A stretch of 41,981 nt of DNA from a virus: IMG/VR virus record IMGVR_UViG_3300031238_000156, positions 1 to 41,981 of that record; one strand, written 5' to 3'. This document shows positions 7,663 to 16,900 of the stretch, piece by piece (the stretch's first letter is position 1; each line of letters begins with the position of its first letter). The position numbers were made by a program, and so were the translations under genes. The notes under the pieces were generated by a model that ran no database searches, was not told the origin of the DNA, and saw only the letters and a program-made list of their open reading frames with translations.

Positions 7663-8499
7663 ATGACAGAAAACACGTATATCTTCGATCCTGAGAGTGC
7701 GAATGAACTTGCACGTCTCATTACACAGAGCCACTTTTTCATTGAGATGTGCGGTGGCCCACTGGCAGGTATTGAAGAGCGCCCCAACATTCGCACCATT
7801 CTTGATCTTGGTTGCGGTCCTGGTGGATGGGTACTTGATGTCGCCTTTGCACGCCCTAAGTCAGAGGTCGCAGGCATTGATATCAGCAAGGCAATGGTCG
7901 ATTATGCGAATGCACGTGCCCTTTCGCAACAGTTAACGAACGCCAGTTTTGGTGTGATGAACATTACAGAGCCACTCGACTTTAGCGATGAAACGTTTGA
8001 TTATGTGCATATGACGCTGCTTTTTGCAGTTCTCAAACGCCATCAGTGGCTTCCGTATCTCAAAGAGTGTCGCCGCATTCTTGCCCCTGGCGGATTATTC
8101 CAGAGTATTGAATTTGTACACACCGTTTCCAATAGTCCAGCACTTCAGCGCGAATACGATTTAGTCGCGCAGTATCTTTTTGATACTGGATACGGTTTTT
8201 CCTCGACAGGCAGTACCGTTGGGGTCGCCACAGCGCTTCCACAAGTGCTTCGTCGCCTTGGCTTTACGAATATTCGGCAAAAAGCGTATCTCCAAGATTT
8301 TTCACAAGGCTCCGCTATGTGGGCAAACTTTTACCGTAATCAAGAAGTAATGAGTACAATGTTACTTCCCCTCTTCGTGAAACGAGATATGTTGACGCAA
8401 GAGGATGCTGATGCATTGCACCGCCAACTGATGTTGGAAATCATCTCAGACGACTTTACTTGTACCGGCTATTGCCATGGGGTTGAGGCAGAGAAGTAA
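7663..8499 (+). CDS. Class I SAM-dependent methyltransferase
   Basis: 278 residues with an AAAGAGG ribosome site. Motif I is clear (ILDLGCGPGGWVLDVA, about 46-61), followed by the acidic motif II (VAGIDISKAMVDYA, about 69-82) and the post-II strand (FDYVHMTLLFA). The C-terminal half, after a PGG turn (about 143-148), is the usual variable substrate-recognition part. It resembles the UbiE/MenG-like small-molecule methyltransferases; no NPPY or DPPY motif is present, so it is unlikely to be an N6-adenine DNA methylase. The substrate is unknown. It has its own promoter and converges on minus-strand genes. Confidence 0.85.
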   Translation: MTENTYIFDPESANELARLITQSHFFIEMCGGPLAGIEERPNIRTILDLGCGPGGWVLDVAFARPKSEVAGIDISKAMVDYANARALSQQLTNASFGVMNITEPLDFSDETFDYVHMTLLFAVLKRHQWLPYLKECRRILAPGGLFQSIEFVHTVSNSPALQREYDLVAQYLFDTGYGFSSTGSTVGVATALPQVLRRLGFTNIRQKAYLQDFSQGSAMWANFYRNQEVMSTMLLPLFVKRDMLTQEDADALHRQLMLEIISDDFTCTGYCHGVEAEK

Positions 8500-8507
8500 G
8501 GGGAGGC

Positions 8508-8565
8508 AAATAATTAATTATTTTTTCTCATTTGAGAATGTCTAAGAAAAAATAATTAATTATTT
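8508..8565. terminator. Bidirectional terminator: 21-bp perfect AT-only inverted repeat
   Basis: Bases 8508-8528 are the exact reverse complement of 8545-8565 (21 bp) with a 16-base spacer. Each arm ends or begins with a T/A run, so the structure gives a U tract in both directions. It sits between the convergent methyltransferase and the minus-strand membrane protein gene, where a two-way terminator is expected. Confidence 0.8.
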
Positions 8566-8571
8566 AGCGCG

Positions 8572-9183
8572 TTATTCTTCGTGGGGTTTGTTGTAGTAAT
8601 TGATGGCTCTTCTGTATTGCATGATAACAAGTACGAGAAGGACGAGCGTAATCCCCGCTTCGATTAAGAAGAGCTGGAAGAAGACGGTATCGATTTGATC
8701 TTCCCAGGCCACGGCGATGTTATTAATTGAGATACTGTAGGAGTGCTCGTGAGCCATGATGATTTGTGTTTGTAACGGGTCAACTGGCGTGTGATTGGCG
8801 ATGATTTTATTGGCTGCGACCTGAATGGGGATGTAGTCGCTATTGCTTTGGTTGACGAGTAGAATCACATTGTTTGGAGGATGGCGTGGCAAACGCAGAC
8901 TTGTGTCGCCAGTTTGCAATGCTTGCTGTGCCTTGTCAGCAGGTGGAATAGTATCTTGCAGTTCGCTAAGTGCCTGGGAGCGATCTTGTTGATTGGTATC
9001 GTATTGCAAGATGAGCGCATCTTTCTCGATGCGCTCACAGCGTGCACGTTGGAGTCCAATCTGATTCATGATATTGCTAGGGCTTCCAAAGATTACCCAT
9101 ACAGCCAGGAAGGCAAGTAAGAGTAAGAAGAGGACGCACTCAGTGACAAAGATGATGAACGTGTAGCGCTTATAATATTTCAC
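8572..9183 (-). CDS. Membrane protein with two transmembrane helices and an extracytoplasmic domain
   Basis: 203 residues, GTG start at 9183 supported by AGAGGTG about 7 bases upstream. Hydrophobic helices at about 9-34 and 166-187 bracket an approximately 130-residue extracytoplasmic region with a charged helical start (GLQRARCERIEKDALILQ); short cytosolic tails remain at both ends. This is the topology of a sensor or helical-bundle domain but no signalling output domain follows, so it is not a receptor by itself. It starts 12 bases after the upstream coiled-coil protein's stop and is in one operon with it. The pair may act at the envelope, e.g. in lysis or superinfection exclusion; that is speculation. 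Confidence 0.6.
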   Translation of the reverse strand: MKYYKRYTFIIFVTECVLFLLLLAFLAVWVIFGSPSNIMNQIGLQRARCERIEKDALILQYDTNQQDRSQALSELQDTIPPADKAQQALQTGDTSLRLPRHPPNNVILLVNQSNSDYIPIQVAANKIIANHTPVDPLQTQIIMAHEHSYSISINNIAVAWEDQIDTVFFQLFLIEAGITLVLLVLVIMQYRRAINYYNKPHEE

Positions 9184-9195
9184 AATGTTTCACCT

Positions 9196-9564
9196 CTAGT
9201 GGAGTAGGTGATTGGCGTATCCAATCAAAATGCCGATAAGGACAGCGATCACCGTTGAGATAATTCCCCACAAGACTTTGATTTGCAGTTTACTTAAATC
9301 TTCTTTTGTTTCGCTGTCGCGTTTTTTTGATTCGTTATCCTGGGTTGTGAGGGTGGTGCTCATTGTCTCTAGTTTTTCTTTACATCTGGTGATTTCGATT
9401 TCGATGCGTTGTACAATATCGTTGATGCGTTGAAGTTTTAAGTCGCTCTCGCGAGCCGGTTCGTAGAGGCTGAGTTGAGATTTCAGTTGAGTAAATTCTC
9501 TCTCCATGATTTCAATGCGATACAGTAGGGTTGCTACTGGCTCCTGTTGTATTGGCTGCTGCAC
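9196..9564 (-). CDS. Coiled-coil protein with C-terminal transmembrane anchor, possibly XhlA-like
   Basis: The frame is open to 9660, but a GTG at 9564 is preceded by AAAGGAG at about 10 bases, giving 122 residues; the longer form (154) from an ATG at 9660 has no ribosome site. After a Gln-rich start there is a long amphipathic coiled coil (MEREFTQLKSQLSLYE ... RINDIVQRIEIEITRCKEKLE), then a charged stretch and one C-terminal helix (WGIISTVIAVLIGILIGYA). Coiled coil plus tail anchor is the plan of phage XhlA-type holin accessory proteins, which are however usually shorter (about 80-90). No endolysin is in the window to support a lysis cassette, so this name is tentative. Confidence 0.5.
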   Translation of the reverse strand: MQQPIQQEPVATLLYRIEIMEREFTQLKSQLSLYEPARESDLKLQRINDIVQRIEIEITRCKEKLETMSTTLTTQDNESKKRDSETKEDLSKLQIKVLWGIISTVIAVLIGILIGYANHLLH

Positions 9565-9643
9565 CGTCCATGCACTCCTTTGAAGTAGCGGGGTAGACAC
9601 GGGAAAATGAGGATTTGGAGTGCGAACATTTGAGGTTGGCCCT

Positions 9644-9649
9644 AGTATA
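9644..9649 (-). promoter_or_regulatory. Extended -10 promoter, minus strand
   Basis: On the minus strand TGTTATACT (TG-N plus TATACT) lies upstream of the coiled-coil gene; no good -35. It overlaps the divergent plus-strand promoter at 9654-9682, so the two may compete. Confidence 0.4.
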
Positions 9650-9653
9650 ACAC

Positions 9654-9682
9654 ATGACAACTTCCTTTTTCTATGCTATACT
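9654..9682 (+). promoter_or_regulatory. Promoter for the tail appendage genes
   Basis: ATGACA (9654-9659, five of six to TTGACA), exactly 17 bases, then TATACT (9677-9682) with an extended TG. It points into the structural genes from 9779. Confidence 0.65.
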
Positions 9683-9778
9683 ACAGGCTACTGAGCCGCG
9701 CTCCACACTAATTTTTCACGCCTTGAAAGAAAAGACAAATCCCCACATTTTGTTTCTTTTTTTTACAAGGAGTGAAGA

Positions 9779-10630
9779 ATGCGCGAGCTACTCGTTGACT
9801 ATGCCCCGTATCACCGGTCTTCCGTGAAACCACAAAGCTACGAAGAATTTTGCGCCATGTATCCAGAAGGAAAGCTTGCTGGAATTTGGCGAATCTGTCA
9901 GAGTGATGCCAAAACAGGCGAAGTACAAAAAGAGCTCTGGACACCAAAAATCGTCACCGACAATGGGGCTGTTAATATCCTCGGATCGGCTATTGCCAAC
10001 GCCAGTAATGCGAGCCCCTGGAATGATATTCTTATTACCAACAATGATGGCTCGACCACGTTGACTACTGCACTGACGAATGGGCAGACCGGCGTCACCA
10101 GTCTTTCGGTTGCGGCCATTCCAGCCGCTATTCCTTCAGGCACGACGGTACAACTTGGCTTTGGAACGGGACAAATACAAAACGTTGTTCTTTCTTCGCC
10201 TGCCTCACAAGGCGCAACGTCGCTGACAGTCACCAGCTTTACCGCAAACGCGGCCTATGCCATTGGTTCCGCAGTGGTGCCGCAGCCCACGATTACTGAT
10301 AATCCGACCAACGGTAACTTGACGGCAAATGCGACCAGTCCACTCTCACAGTATAGCGGCGTCATTACCGGTGGTGGCTTTACCTATGCCAATACAACCG
10401 GCGCTGGAAATAGAAGTGTTGTAGTCTCATTTGTATTTAAAAACTCAACCAATGGCGGATCGACCACCAATGGAAACTATACAAGTTGTTGGTTAGTTAA
10501 TGTTGCCTCTGGTGCAGCAAATACTACTACTGGCATCTTTGTGGGTAATTACATTGATCATGCCGTGAACCAGCCCATGACCGTTTCAAACGTAAGTAAC
10601 CTGACAGCACAAATCACTATACGCATCTAG
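9779..10630 (+). CDS. Probable tail appendage or virion surface protein
   Basis: 283 residues, ATG after an ACAAGGAG site. A short helical N-terminal part (about 1-50) is followed by Thr/Ser/Asn/Gly-rich beta sequence typical of phage fibres: VTDNGAVNILG, ITNNDGSTTLTTALTNGQTGVTSLSV, GTTVQLGFGTGQ, and a C-terminal beta sandwich ending LTAQITIRI. No catalytic motif. It opens the block of receptor-interaction genes and shares the leader pattern (T-run then ACAAGGAG) with the gene at 12070, implying coordinated expression. Family assignment is by composition and context only. Confidence 0.65.
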   Translation: MRELLVDYAPYHRSSVKPQSYEEFCAMYPEGKLAGIWRICQSDAKTGEVQKELWTPKIVTDNGAVNILGSAIANASNASPWNDILITNNDGSTTLTTALTNGQTGVTSLSVAAIPAAIPSGTTVQLGFGTGQIQNVVLSSPASQGATSLTVTSFTANAAYAIGSAVVPQPTITDNPTNGNLTANATSPLSQYSGVITGGGFTYANTTGAGNRSVVVSFVFKNSTNGGSTTNGNYTSCWLVNVASGAANTTTGIFVGNYIDHAVNQPMTVSNVSNLTAQITIRI

Positions 10631-10675
10631 ATAAATAATATAAGAGCTAACACTGCGTTAGCTCTTATATGCAGT

Positions 10676-11905
10676 TTATGTACTTTTCTTCCAACCTTTA
10701 TATTGTCTGTACGCGCCACTATGGACAGAACTCATAGAGGCTTGGTCGAGTCCATGTTCTCTACAGAATTGCGTTAGATTATTCGTATTGTAAGTGATAC
10801 CGTTTGGATCGATGAAATTGTATTTTGGTTTTGGGGCTTCCTGGGCCAAACTTGACCAACCGCTATGCGTTCGCTTTTTACCGGTGTTCACTTTTGCCAT
10901 TCCAGAGTAATCAAGACTATGCTCGATGCAAAAATCTTTCAGTTTTGAAATGTCTCTGTATTCGGTGCCATCGGGAGATCGAAAGCCAGCGCATTGATAT
11001 TGTTTGAGAACTTGTGGCGGGTATTTTTGCCAACCGTCGTGTATACTTCTTCTCTCAAAAGCGACATCTGACATTGCTTTGGCATCAAGATTATGTTCTC
11101 GACAAAATGCGCTTAGATTGACAACTCTATGAATTTTTCCTTCTGGGTCTGTAAACTGGTAACGTGCCTCTTTTTCTGGGAGAGGTGGATAGCGCTTCCA
11201 GCCTTTGTGACTTGCAACTTTTCCTTGTGCGACGCAACAGAGCGCTGAGACGAGCAAACCATGTTCTTTTGCGAAACGCGTAAGATTTTTTACATCTTGA
11301 TAGATCGTTCCATCAGGAGCAATAAAGCCAGGGTACGTTTTTGCCTGGGCAGATTCTTTTCCCTTCCAATAGGCAAGTTTTTCGTGAGCCTCTGGCGTAG
11401 AAGTCGCTCTTTTGATACTCTCGCTGCGCTTTCTTCGCTCTTCTTGCGTATGAATGCGACCGGCATTAACAGTTTTGAGATGTTCAAATTTACCTTGCTT
11501 AACAAGTTCTTTTGCAAGTTTACTCCTTCTTGCTCTCCATTCTTTATCTCGAATATATCCACTTACACCTTCGCCACCAAATGTTTTATTGACCAGGGGC
11601 CATTTGTACACGGCTCCAAGATCGATGAACAACTTCTCTAGACTAAACGCGGCCTGTTCTGTGATGCCATCAGCTATTTTGACTTTGGTGATATTTCTTC
11701 CCTCGCGCCATTCTTTACGAATAATGCGGCAGGTAAGATGTTTGCACGTAGCGTGCTTTCGAGCGCAGTATTCGTGGCCGTCTATTCTCTTTTTACATCC
11801 TTTCCCAATATAAAAAGGCACAGTGCTTTCTCCTCGATAGAAAAAGTAGACATAAAAGATTGGTTCTGTGCGCATAATGCGCTTTTGTGCTATACTTGTA
11901 CTCAC
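10676..11905 (-). CDS. GIY-YIG homing endonuclease with four C-terminal DNA-binding repeats
   Basis: 409 residues, GTG start at 11905 chosen because GGAGG lies 9 bases before it. The N-terminal GIY-YIG nuclease is visible as FYVYFF ... FYIGKG (about 17-37), followed by conserved Arg/His positions and the domain-closing region with LVNKTFGGEG. After a basic NUMOD-like linker (about 145-175), four repeats of about 55 residues follow; each has F-x-x-P-[DE]-G-x-x-[YH], a helix like LTxFCREHGLD, and a closing GW, as in intron-encoded nuclease repeats (IENR1/NUMOD1). It is antisense within a tail-gene block and is probably a free-standing homing gene that spreads into phages lacking it. Confidence 0.88.
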   Translation of the reverse strand: MSTSIAQKRIMRTEPIFYVYFFYRGESTVPFYIGKGCKKRIDGHEYCARKHATCKHLTCRIIRKEWREGRNITKVKIADGITEQAAFSLEKLFIDLGAVYKWPLVNKTFGGEGVSGYIRDKEWRARRSKLAKELVKQGKFEHLKTVNAGRIHTQEERRKRSESIKRATSTPEAHEKLAYWKGKESAQAKTYPGFIAPDGTIYQDVKNLTRFAKEHGLLVSALCCVAQGKVASHKGWKRYPPLPEKEARYQFTDPEGKIHRVVNLSAFCREHNLDAKAMSDVAFERRSIHDGWQKYPPQVLKQYQCAGFRSPDGTEYRDISKLKDFCIEHSLDYSGMAKVNTGKKRTHSGWSSLAQEAPKPKYNFIDPNGITYNTNNLTQFCREHGLDQASMSSVHSGAYRQYKGWKKST

Positions 11906-11963
11906 GTTATTGATCCTCCATAAGATTTAATAATGTCGCGTCCAGAGGTGTTCTTGCGCCTGC

Positions 11964-11992
11964 TGGACAACCCTATATATGCGTAGTATACT
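11964..11992 (+). promoter_or_regulatory. Promoter with palindromic -10 region, for the 12070 gene pair
   Basis: TGGACA (11964-11969), 17-base spacer, TATACT (11987-11992). The -10 is inside a perfect 14-bp palindrome CGTAGTATACTACG (11982-11995), a possible operator. A further TGCTATACT occurs at 11888-11896. Confidence 0.6.
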
Positions 11993-12069
11993 ACGAACAA
12001 TACCTCAAGACAATGCAAATCTTCATGTGAAAAATCCTCTCAAACCCCCATTTTTTACAAGGAGTCTTT

Positions 12070-12258
12070 ATGAGCAAATACGTTGTGCTGACTGAAAAAG
12101 ATCAGACTATTCGTGGCGACCTGAATAACTTTGATGGCGTTGAAATGATTGGATCGGGCTCTGATTTTTATATCTGGAGTTGGACAAACCCTGATCCGAC
12201 CGATCTTTCTACGATTGAAGGCAACGCTGCCTATATTGGCACTGTTGAAATTAGTTAG
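12070..12258 (+). CDS. Small acidic protein, first of a paralogous pair
   Basis: 62 residues with an ACAAGGAG ribosome site. Its C-terminal half (WSWTNPDPTDLSTIEGNAAY) corresponds to the next gene's (WEWEDPDPTDLSNVEALADY), so the two are a tandem duplication. Short, acidic, beta-then-helix, no hydrophobic segment. Position before the tailspike suggests a virion-appendage accessory or folding factor; this is contextual only. Confidence 0.65.
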   Translation: MSKYVVLTEKDQTIRGDLNNFDGVEMIGSGSDFYIWSWTNPDPTDLSTIEGNAAYIGTVEIS

Positions 12259-12269
12259 GAGGTATAGCA

Positions 12270-12461
12270 ATGACACGCATTACCGTTGTGACCGCAGCTA
12301 TTGATGAGACGACTATTCAAGAAATCGGCGCACTGATCGGAACCAATCTTGTTGGTGCGCGCACTGATTTTACGGTGTGGGAGTGGGAAGATCCTGATCC
12401 GACTGATCTTTCGAACGTTGAGGCGCTTGCCGACTATAAAGGGCAGGTTGCCCTGAGCTAA
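12270..12461 (+). CDS. Small acidic protein, second of a paralogous pair
   Basis: 63 residues, 11 bases after the previous stop with a TAGGAGG ribosome site. Shares the F-x-[VI]-W-x-W-x-x-PDPTDLS-x-[VI]-E core and an ending Y-x-G-x-V-x-x-S with the first copy while the N-terminal thirds differ. Tight spacing indicates co-translation. Function unknown. Confidence 0.65.
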   Translation: MTRITVVTAAIDETTIQEIGALIGTNLVGARTDFTVWEWEDPDPTDLSNVEALADYKGQVALS

Positions 12462-12533
12462 TTTCTTTTTTTTACAAAAATATACATTCCTCTCAAATTC
12501 TTAGAAGTTTTCTAGCTTTTTGCGAGGATGTGT

Positions 12534-13967
12534 ATGGCTTTTACAGCGCTTGTCCCTCCCATTTATTACAATGCGAAACAATACGGCGCGGCTGGCGATG
12601 GTGTGACCGATGATACGACGGCCATTGCAGCCGCGATTACTGCTGCCTCTGCGGGTGGCACTGTTCTTCTCCCTGTTGGTACGTATCAAATATCTTCGCC
12701 ACTTTCGCTCTCTACCGCAAATACGCATATAGTTGGTGCAGGGCCAGGAACCATTCTGCGACCGACAGCCGGTTTTAGCGGTGCGCAAATTATCGGCATT
12801 ACGGCTGATGGTTGTGGGGTGCGTGATCTTTATATTAAGTATGCCAATTCTACCTCCTCTGGCAATCCAGCCGCTAATGGTATTGAAATAACCGGCGCAC
12901 GCATCGCATATCTTTCTGGCTTGCAGATCTATTATATGAATGGCTGGGCCATAGAGAGCATTGGCACCGCAGGCGTCAACAATGTGGCAGCTATCATGCA
13001 CGCGATCCACATCAATCACTGCGCACAAGGCATTCATATTAAGGGGGTGACTGGCTCAAACTTTGTTGGGCAAAATCTGCTCTCTGATATTCTCTTGGAA
13101 GTCATTGACAATGGTGATGGTTTTTTCTTGGAGGATATTAACGACTGTCAGTTGACCAATGTTGGAGGGGCCGTTGCCGGTGGCTCTGTATCCGGTTCCG
13201 CTATTCATATTAAGGGTGGAGCTAGCAACACCATAATAAATATTGACGTAGGTATGATCACGACCGGAACCGTGAGTCCAACAATTCTGGTTGAAACCGG
13301 AAGCGCTGATCCCAACAATATCACCTTTATTGGTGGTGTGGCACAAAACGGCAATCAGGCCGTACAGATTACGGCTGCGAATAATATTAAATTCACTAGT
13401 ATGCTCTTTAAACACTCGAATGCTGATGGTGTGAATATTTCAGGTACAGGTGGGCCAATTACGTTTAAAGACTGCAACTGGGCCACCAACAATCAGAGCA
13501 ATACGACTGCGTACGAAGTGAACGATAGCCAAAGCGCAGGAAACAGTTATTTTGAAGGGTGCATCTTTCAAAGCCCTGTTGGCTCTGGTGCAGGACTCGT
13601 CACGAACGCGATCAATGATACCAATCACAGAGGATATTTCTTTGGCTGTCATTTCGCAGGAACCGGTAACACGCCAAGCACTACGTTTGCAGGTACACCA
13701 CAAATTGTGAGGAGTTGCATTGGATATAATCCACGCGGATCTATCACACCGACTGCTATTGGTGCCTCACCTTTTACGGGAAACAGTAGCCAGAATGATA
13801 TTCAAATTATCTTCACGGCCATTAATACGATGACGGCATTTACTATCGGTGGTACAAACGTCGGCAGTGTGCCCACGGCAGGCGTACCGTATCGTGTGCC
13901 AGCGCGCCAATCTTTTGTCATTACTTATTCAGGTGCCGCGCCTACCTATATTTGGCTTGCCGATTAG
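12534..13967 (+). CDS. Pectate-lyase-fold tailspike, candidate capsule depolymerase
   Basis: An ATG at 12534 is preferred to the ATG at 12528 because GCGAGG lies 7 bases before it and only 2 before the other; product 477 residues. The N-terminus (YYNAKQYGAAGDGVTDDTTA) is the signature start of the pectate-lyase/glycosyl-hydrolase-28-like family (Pfam Pectate_lyase_3). The body is a beta-helix with repeating N-x-x-[FI] and GxxxxNxxI turns to about residue 400, then a small beta C-terminal domain (ITPTAIGASPFTGNSSQ ... AAPTYIWLAD). Such spikes bind and often cleave host surface glycans. Active-site residues cannot be assigned without a structure. Confidence 0.85.
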   Translation: MAFTALVPPIYYNAKQYGAAGDGVTDDTTAIAAAITAASAGGTVLLPVGTYQISSPLSLSTANTHIVGAGPGTILRPTAGFSGAQIIGITADGCGVRDLYIKYANSTSSGNPAANGIEITGARIAYLSGLQIYYMNGWAIESIGTAGVNNVAAIMHAIHINHCAQGIHIKGVTGSNFVGQNLLSDILLEVIDNGDGFFLEDINDCQLTNVGGAVAGGSVSGSAIHIKGGASNTIINIDVGMITTGTVSPTILVETGSADPNNITFIGGVAQNGNQAVQITAANNIKFTSMLFKHSNADGVNISGTGGPITFKDCNWATNNQSNTTAYEVNDSQSAGNSYFEGCIFQSPVGSGAGLVTNAINDTNHRGYFFGCHFAGTGNTPSTTFAGTPQIVRSCIGYNPRGSITPTAIGASPFTGNSSQNDIQIIFTAINTMTAFTIGGTNVGSVPTAGVPYRVPARQSFVITYSGAAPTYIWLAD

Positions 13968-13979
13968 AAGGGGTACTAC

Positions 13980-16900
13980 GTGAGTCTGTATTCGAGCACC
14001 GTTCTTGCTGATTCTCCTATTCGCTATTATCGTTTAGGAGAAACTTCCGGTACAGTCGCAACTGATCTTGGCAGTCAGGCACAAAACGGAACGTATACCA
14101 GCGTGACGCTCAATCAGACCGCACTCATTAAAGGGGATACTGATCCCTCAGTGCTCTTTAACGGGTCAAGTAGTAAAGTTGCGATCCCTACCACGAGTCT
14201 GCCGACTGGCGCTTCTTCTTGGACGATGGAAGCCTGGGTGAAAACACCCTCAGTGCTTCCTAGCAGCGGCTTTCCAACAGTGATGATGTTCGGGACCAAT
14301 AGTGGCGCAAATCAGGCGTCTATTGGCTACAATCAATCAACCGGTAAGTTTACCCTCTCCAGTTGGGTCGCTAACAATGTCAGCTCCGCAACCGTTACCA
14401 CGAGTACGCTTTATCATCTGGTAGGGACTTATAATGGGACAACCGCCATCTTCTATGTGAATGGCGTCTCTGCGGGGTCTGCTGCCTATGCGTATAGTAT
14501 TACAGCCAGTCTTGCTGATATCGGAACGGATACTACGGGCTCTGATTTTTGGAACGGGACGATTGATGAAGTCGCATGGTATTCCACCGTTTTATCCTCG
14601 ACGCAAGTCGCTCTTCACTACAATATAGGTATTGCAAGCCTGATGGCTTCGAGCGATGGTCTTTCTGCCAGCGACTCGATTACGTATAAAGCGCTCACTG
14701 CGTTGCCGCTCTATTTTACCAATACCGCAGGTTCCACGCTCGGCACGACGAGTCAGATGAGCATCACGCATGGCACTGATAACGTCAATGTGACGCAGCT
14801 CTATAGTCTTATAGGAACCTCCACGGCCTTTGGTGAAATTACCGCGCAAGGCACTGCCTCTGCCTGGGCTGCGTCAGGTTCTATCGGTTCTCCGACTGGC
14901 AAAGGGTTTATGCTGGAGACAGCAATTCTCAATCTCGTTGGTAATACCCTTGCAGCCGGTCCTTATACCGCGAACTTGCGTTTAAATACAGGGCACACCG
15001 ATGGCACGCTTATAGGGTCAGTAACCGGCTGCACGCTTCATTTTCGCTTGTATAAATATAATGGCGGGGTCTATACGCAGCTCATTGATATGTCTCTTGC
15101 TGGGCAGACGGTCAATGGTACAATTACCACGTATGCACTTTCGGGCACAACCAATGCCTCAACCACCTTTGTCTCTGGCGATCTGCTGTATGCTGATATT
15201 TGGGTCACGATTACCACCAATGCCGGTGGAGATGCCGCGCTCAACTTTCGCTTAAATCGTATCTCCACCAATAGCACTGGCGATAGTAACTTTGAGATCC
15301 TCACGACCGGATACAGTTCGGGGGTCACCACAGTTACGATGGCCTCGACTGATTCACTTTCGGTGAGTGATAGCTATCTCCTCTCAGAAACCCTTCAGCC
15401 AACAGAAGCGCTCACGGTGACTGAAACCCCTCTTTTGTCAGAGACTTCTTTCGCTACTGATTTACTCTGCGCTTCTGAAGCGCAGGCCAGTTATGCTGCG
15501 ATGATTCTTGCCGATAGTCCGAAGGCGTATTATCGTTTGAACGAGTCATCGGGCACCGTTGCCCATGATCTTACCAATAATAATCAACATGGCAAACTTT
15601 CAGGAACCTTTACGCTTGCGCAAACGGGGCTCATCGCTGGTGACAGTGACACAGCAATTCTCTTTGATGGCACAACCGGCGTCTTTAGCTTTCCCTATAC
15701 GCTCAACTATACTTCCTGGTCAGTCTTCTCGCTGGAATTTTGGATCAGCACCGCAGGCGTGAGTCAACATGTTGCAGTGACTTCAACGGGTACAACGACG
15801 CTAGTGTACCTGAACGGCGCGCTGACGACAGCAGGCACGAAAGCGCCCATAGAAATTGGCAGTATCTTTGATTTTGCAGGGAGTTATCTTTCTAGCATCA
15901 TTGACGAAGTCGCTATTTATCAAGCCATTTTGACGCCTGTCCAGATTGCCAACCATGCTCATGTGGCCGCGCCAACCTACGCGCTCATGAACACAACCTG
16001 GAATACGATTGAAAGTCTTCTGGTAAGCGATATTATTCCGCTGGTGATGGCATCAACGGATGCACTCAGTGCAAGCGATGGTTTCTTACTCACACAAACC
16101 GTGGCGCAAACGGATAGCTTGAGTGGCGCTGATACTTCTCTTTTCTCAGAAACTATTCAGCCAATAGATGCGCTCTCCGTGACTGAGACGCCGCTGCTTT
16201 CAGAGTCTATTCAGCCGGTTGACGCACTCAGCGTGAGTGAAGCCCCACTCTTATCAGAGGCCATACAACCAACTGATAGTCTGACACAAACGGAAGCACC
16301 ATTCTTTGTAGACACCGTATTCACCATAGAAAGTCTCACTGCTACCGATGCCGCGCTGTATGCATTCACTATTATAGAAACCGTAGTGCTTAGTATCGCG
16401 GATACGCCACTCTTTACAAAACAGACGCTCTTTGTTGATAATCTGGCGCAAACGGAAGCCTTGCTCTTCACAGAGAATACACTTTTTAGTGATGGACTCA
16501 GTACGGTTGAGAGCTTTAGTGAAACCACAAGTCTTGCGGTCAACGAAGCGCTCTCGGTGGTAGAAATACCACTTACCACGCAAAGCGTAAGTATTGCTGA
16601 TGGTCTGACACAGGTGGAGAGCATTGCCTACGTAGAAACGTTCTTACCCATTGATCCGGTCTCAGTGAGCGAGAGCATGTTCTTGTTTCCCACGCTCACG
16701 AGCCTGGATGTCTACTTTGTCACGGATTTTACCACTACTGGGCCAACGATCATTGAGCTACTCAGTGTGAGCGACCTCTCCACGCCAAGTCAGGTTTCTG
16801 TGGTGAGCGACGCAGTCACTATCAGCGATAGCGCATTCTTTGCCAGTACACCGCTCGCGGCAGAATTGCTTTCGGTCAGTGATGCATTCTTCACACAAGA

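Noticed and set aside
12501-13037. Minus-strand frame of 178 codons inside the tailspike
   Set aside because: Fully antisense to a well-supported pectate-lyase-fold gene; no start signal or recognisable domain.
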